Shown here piece by piece: positions 50,864-54,049 of a stretch of DNA of 54,049 nucleotides. Each line of letters begins with the position of its first letter. The first letter of the stretch is position 1. The stretch spans positions 1 to 54,049 of the forward strand of contig JAKVCU010000072.1 of the NCBI GenBank assembly GCA_022448955.1, written 5' to 3'. Both the position numbers and the translations under genes were made by a program. The notes beneath the pieces were generated by a model, which saw only the letters and a list, made by a program, of their open reading frames with translations, was not told where the DNA came from and did not search any database. Source of the stretch: Saprospiraceae bacterium (lineage in GTDB: Bacteria; Bacteroidota; Bacteroidia; Chitinophagales; Saprospiraceae).

Positions 50864-52225
50864 CTAATTTAAACCGGTAACATCTACATTCAACTTTCCT
50901 GAAATAGATAGAAACACTTTGATACCCTCTTGTGCCAAATAAGCATTTTGTATGGCTAAATCAGCCAATTCTCCTTTTAAGGTAATTCCCTTAGTAATCG
51001 GATAATTTTCCAACTGTTTGGCCATTTGATCTTTTAAATCATTCATATTTGCATCTAAAAGGAAATCTAAGTTTTCTTGCACCTTATTTTTGATCGTACT
51101 TTTTAATAACCAACTAGCTGATTTATAAAGGAAGTTACGCGTATCCAATGTAAAATCTAGATCTTTAATATCGATGGTATTCTTTTGGGCATTGTAAACA
51201 GGTTTGCCTTCCATATAAATTTCACCGTTATAAGAACCCGTCATTTTTGTGCTCACAATAAGCTTATTCCCTTTTCCATACATATTGAGGTCTTGAATGG
51301 TTACTGCACGTTTACCAGAAGAGAAGGTTTCTCCTACTAAATTCATTTTCCCAATACGTTCTGCTTCCTCATAAGTAATTTCTGATTGAATATTGATTTC
51401 AAAATCCTCATTCGTATCTCTTCTATACTCAAAGTCTGGCAGTTCAAAAGGATCTTGAGCTGCTGGTTTTTGCCCAATCATTACCCTTGGCTTAGATTGA
51501 ACCACTACAGTACTCGTGATTTTATCATCATCCAACCGCAAGGGTGTCATTCCTATATCGGTAGGATTGACCGTTAACCACGCATTATATTCGGGTGAAA
51601 TAAGTAAAGGATCGTGCATTTGTTTCCAAGCATCTCCAATTACCTTTGGTAGATCAAGATTGGCCTTAACTTGTTCATCAATAGCTTTAGTAATAGTGGA
51701 CTTGCTATTATTTAAAATCAGATCCGCTATAAATCCAATAGGTAAGCTTACGCCGATAAGTTTTACTTTTGGCTTTTGAATCCAATCAAAGCTCACAATT
51801 TCTGTAGTAGTCTCTAGCTCCCAATTATTTTGAATAGTAAAAGCTGTTTTAAAGTCTAATGCAATAGCACCTTCCGCTTGCACATTAGTAATGCCTGCAT
51901 CATACTTAATCCATAAGGCTAATGGAACCTTATACTTGACCAATTGACTATCAATCTCTAATTCAATATCTTCCTTTTTGGAAGCTTTAACCATTAAATT
52001 ATCATCCTTAATGTTATCATCTTCATATAATAAACCATCCATTTGTTGATTCAAAGAATACTGTAGTTCCTTTGCATCAATACGAATAGGAATATTCAGA
52101 ATAGATGTTTTTTCTTCAAAAAAGTCATCATACTGTTCCATTGGACGAACAGGTTTTGTGGTTTTACAAGAACTTAATGTAAGGATAAGGATGATCACAA
52201 AAAAAGGAAAATAATTTCGACTCAT
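50864..52225 (-). CDS. DUF4403 lipoprotein
   Basis: The ATG at 52225 gives a lipoprotein signal ending LTLSSC (Cys20); the upstream in-frame sequence adds 36 residues with no signal. The 453-residue mature protein has the DUF4403 layout of a duplicated beta-rich domain: NIPIRIDAKELQYSLNQQMD near the start, PLALWIKYDAGI, TVNPTDIGMTPLRLDDDKIT, and LKDQMAKQLENYPITKGI near the end. The repeat pattern resembles TULIP/BPI-like lipid-binding folds (inference). It is exported and probably membrane-tethered. It is the first gene of a possible operon with the GGT-like and DUF434 genes. Confidence 0.82.
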   Translation of the reverse strand: MSRNYFPFFVIILILTLSSCKTTKPVRPMEQYDDFFEEKTSILNIPIRIDAKELQYSLNQQMDGLLYEDDNIKDDNLMVKASKKEDIELEIDSQLVKYKVPLALWIKYDAGITNVQAEGAIALDFKTAFTIQNNWELETTTEIVSFDWIQKPKVKLIGVSLPIGFIADLILNNSKSTITKAIDEQVKANLDLPKVIGDAWKQMHDPLLISPEYNAWLTVNPTDIGMTPLRLDDDKITSTVVVQSKPRVMIGQKPAAQDPFELPDFEYRRDTNEDFEINIQSEITYEEAERIGKMNLVGETFSSGKRAVTIQDLNMYGKGNKLIVSTKMTGSYNGEIYMEGKPVYNAQKNTIDIKDLDFTLDTRNFLYKSASWLLKSTIKNKVQENLDFLLDANMNDLKDQMAKQLENYPITKGITLKGELADLAIQNAYLAQEGIKVFLSISGKLNVDVTGLN

Positions 52226-52371
52226 ATTAGCATTTTTGGTATCAATCAAGGCACTAAAATAAACTATCTCCATGGAAAATAATTTCATTTGCAACCTTTT
52301 TTTTAAGGTACTGTCTTTTAAAAACAAAAGCATAGCGTGCTTAGAGCATATTTAAGTTTTCTATTGTTTGT

Positions 52372-52520
52372 AAACCAAAGCTTTGACAACTATGGCGTTC
52401 GATTGGATCAGTCACTCAGCTCTCTCAGCTACATCAAAAATCGTTGGCCAAAACCCTACCTTGGCTGGTAGGCAAGCTCAAATCGTTGATTCTCACTTTG
52501 AATAAAATTTAAATATACTC
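52372..52520 (+). repeat. Dispersed intergenic repeat, copy B
   Basis: This is the second copy of the repeat at 3936-4070, in the same orientation. Core words TTGGATCAGTCACT (52403-52416) and GCTCAAATCGTTGATTCT (inside 52465-52497) keep the same distance. Copy B is 14 bases longer at the left end. Downstream, AAAATTTAAATATACTC is also shared with copy A. It sits in the spacer after the DUF4403 gene start region and before the PDZ gene. Confidence 0.75.
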
Positions 52521-52659
52521 GCTTAATCACACTATAATTTAAGCTTATTGGGATTTTGAACCAGTTGATTTTTGCTCAACTTGTAGCGCAGCGGAGCCTA
52601 ATAGTCATAGCTATTAAATCGAGTATCCAAGGCAGAGCTGAGTAAAAAGACACCTTCAA

Positions 52660-52704
52660 AATGCGCAGTAATTTAGATTACAGTTTGTTAAATTACAGCG
52701 CATT
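52660..52704. other. Long imperfect hairpin in a structured spacer
   Basis: AATGCGCAGTAATTTA (52660-52675) and TAAATTACAGCGCATT (52689-52704) pair at 15 of 16 positions around a 13-base loop. A second small hairpin, AGCACT-CTGC-AGTGCT, lies at 52732-52747, and AGTTGA...TCAACT repeats at about 52570. The 490-base spacer 52334-52821 therefore holds the dispersed repeat and at least three inverted repeats but no ORF. The hairpins could be an RNA element, a terminator or part of a miniature repeat. Confidence 0.6.
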
Positions 52705-52821
52705 AGATAAAAGTAGTTTTCTAAAAAACTAAGCACTCTGCAGTGCTATTAGTTTATTGAATATATCTGTCAAAATCAAATGAGCAAAAGATTGAAACTA
52801 GTATAACTCAAATATTTATTC

Positions 52822-54049
52822 ATGAGACTATTTTTTATTTCCATCAGCCTTTTCATATTTTCATTTGCACAAGCAAAGCCAAATAATGGTTTTGATAATG
52901 CTTATCTAGGTGTTCAAACAGAAAACATTTCAAGAGCTAAAGCAAAAGTTTTAGGTTTTAAAAATCCTAATGGCAGCTATATCACCATGGTCTATGAGAA
53001 TACAGCAGCCCACAAAGCCGGCTTACAAGCCTTCGATTATATCGTAGCTGTTAATAATATTGAATTAAGTCAATACAAAAGTCTTGGAAAAGTTCTCGCT
53101 AAATTCGATGCTGATGAAGAAGTCACAATTCATTACTATAGACATGGAAAGAGACAAAGTCAAAAAGTAAAACTTGGTAGCCGAGAAGATAGAAACTTTG
53201 ATTTCAAAGAAGCATCCAAAGAAGCTTTTTTAGGGGTTACGCCACATGAAAAAAATAAAAATGACAAGTTGGGTGTAAAAGTTAATGTAATCAATTACTC
53301 TACCGCACATGAAATAGGAATAAAAGATGGGGATGTCATTACCCATATTAATGGCATTAAAATGGTGGATTGGCAAGATATTAACACTGCAATCGATCAT
53401 TTAAGACCGGGAGATATGGTAGATATGGATTATCATAATGGACTACAGCCTGTAAATAGTCAAATAAAAATCAAATCCTACGAAGAAACCAATGAACTGA
53501 GAAAATCTAAAAAATATGATCGCGCATTTTTGGGCGTCAACTATACTAAACTATCCAAGAAAAAAGCCCAAAGGTTAAACATTGACAACCCTTACGGAAG
53601 CTATGTTACAGGAGTAGTTCCTAATACAGCAGCAGATAAAGCTGGAGTAGAAGTATTTGATTATATCTATGGCATAGATGAATACCGTGTCGGCGAAAGT
53701 CAAAGCATGGGCCGTATTTTATCCAAATATAGAGCAGGTGATGCAGCTACACTCCACCTTATTAGAATGGGTAGTATCAAAAAATTAGATCTTACATTTG
53801 GACGAAAGTCCGATGCACAAATCACTAAAAAAAATAAATGTGATGACCCATTTTTTGGCATTCAAAAAAGTCATAAAGCCACTGCAAATAACGGTATCCT
53901 TGTAAGCATAGTCGATAATTCTACTGCAAAAGACCTAGGCCTTTTAAATGAAGACATCATCATAGCTATTAATGACTACCCAATGATTGATTGGGAGGAT
54001 ATCAGTGCTGCTATCAACCAATTAGAGGTAGGTGAAATCATTAAGGTAG
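52822..54049 (+). CDS. Multi-PDZ exported protein, cut by the window end
   Basis: The ATG at 52822 opens a frame of at least 409 codons without a stop. A signal peptide (residues 1-17, ending FSFA) is followed by four PDZ-like domains: about 30-115 (AYLGVQTENI, then AAHKAGLQAFDYIVAVNNIE), 130-220 (FLGVTPHEKN, then AHEIGIKDGDVITHINGIK), 233-330 (FLGVNYTKLS, then AADKAGVEVFDYIYGIDEY) and 345-409 (FFGIQKSHKA, then AKDLGLLNEDIIIAINDYP). No protease domain is seen in the available part, so it may be a PDZ-only scaffold or the start of a larger protein. The end is missing. Confidence 0.8.
   Translation, partial: MRLFFISISLFIFSFAQAKPNNGFDNAYLGVQTENISRAKAKVLGFKNPNGSYITMVYENTAAHKAGLQAFDYIVAVNNIELSQYKSLGKVLAKFDADEEVTIHYYRHGKRQSQKVKLGSREDRNFDFKEASKEAFLGVTPHEKNKNDKLGVKVNVINYSTAHEIGIKDGDVITHINGIKMVDWQDINTAIDHLRPGDMVDMDYHNGLQPVNSQIKIKSYEETNELRKSKKYDRAFLGVNYTKLSKKKAQRLNIDNPYGSYVTGVVPNTAADKAGVEVFDYIYGIDEYRVGESQSMGRILSKYRAGDAATLHLIRMGSIKKLDLTFGRKSDAQITKKNKCDDPFFGIQKSHKATANNGILVSIVDNSTAKDLGLLNEDIIIAINDYPMIDWEDISAAINQLEVGEIIKV

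Overview
This AT-rich window comes from a member of the phylum Bacteroidota, most likely a Saprospiria-like marine or activated-sludge lineage (the class is inference). The evidence is two secreted proteins with type IX secretion (T9SS) C-terminal sorting domains, a decayed PorP/SprF-type gene, TAnnTTTG promoter elements (best example TTTG-N20-TATATTTG before ychF), a CarboxypepD-like TonB-dependent receptor, a LytS/LytTR two-component pair, and many short lipoproteins. I saw no rRNA, tRNA, CRISPR array, transposase or prophage.

Layout. 1-1.0 kb: remains of a PorP/SprF-like gene. 1.1-5 kb: a GT-C glycosyltransferase, an SDR oxidoreductase, a dispersed repeat and an unknown protein. 5.2-13.0 kb (all minus): a lipoprotein with Ig/PKD-like stretches, a protein joining a cytoplasmic head, one membrane segment and an outer-membrane-barrel-like domain, an ECF sigma factor, and two tandem paralogous T9SS cargo proteins built from SprB-like four-cysteine repeats. 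13.2-14.7 kb: rarA and a small HTH protein. 14.9-16.4 kb: three small exported proteins, two of which share a symmetrical twin CX(n)C pattern. 16.5-19.1 kb: an exported unknown protein and an alkaline phosphatase lipoprotein. 19.1-23.9 kb: a TonB receptor, a TPR-like protein, a sensor kinase and a LytTR regulator in one operon. 24-29.2 kb: an MFS transporter, an amidase lipoprotein, a DUF5995 protein and RNase D. 29.5-35.5 kb: a giant AsmA-family protein, then an operon of a membrane-anchored subtilase, an arrestin-like (Spo0M-like) protein and a membrane protein. 35.8-42.1 kb: housekeeping genes trxB, acpH-like, ychF, a pseudouridine synthase, an exported RidA, accD and hemE. 42.4-48.3 kb: a DAACS symporter, a KOW/CarD-like small protein, a TlpA-like thioredoxin lipoprotein and a TIR-TPR-SDR fusion. 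48.6-54 kb: DUF434, a divergent gamma-glutamyltransferase, DUF4403, a hairpin-rich spacer with the second copy of the dispersed repeat, and a multi-PDZ protein cut by the window end.

The strongest candidates for something undescribed are: (1) the small exported protein cluster at 14.9-16.4 kb, whose first and third members end in CX17C-X14-CX17C and CX21C-X11-CX21C patterns, suggesting disulfide-clamped helical hairpins next to a divergent HTH gene; (2) the 870-residue TIR-TPR-SDR fusion, whose TIR domain appears to lack the catalytic glutamate; and (3) the sigma factor followed by a protein that could physically span from inner to outer membrane. All functional statements rest on motif recognition by eye; no database search was run.
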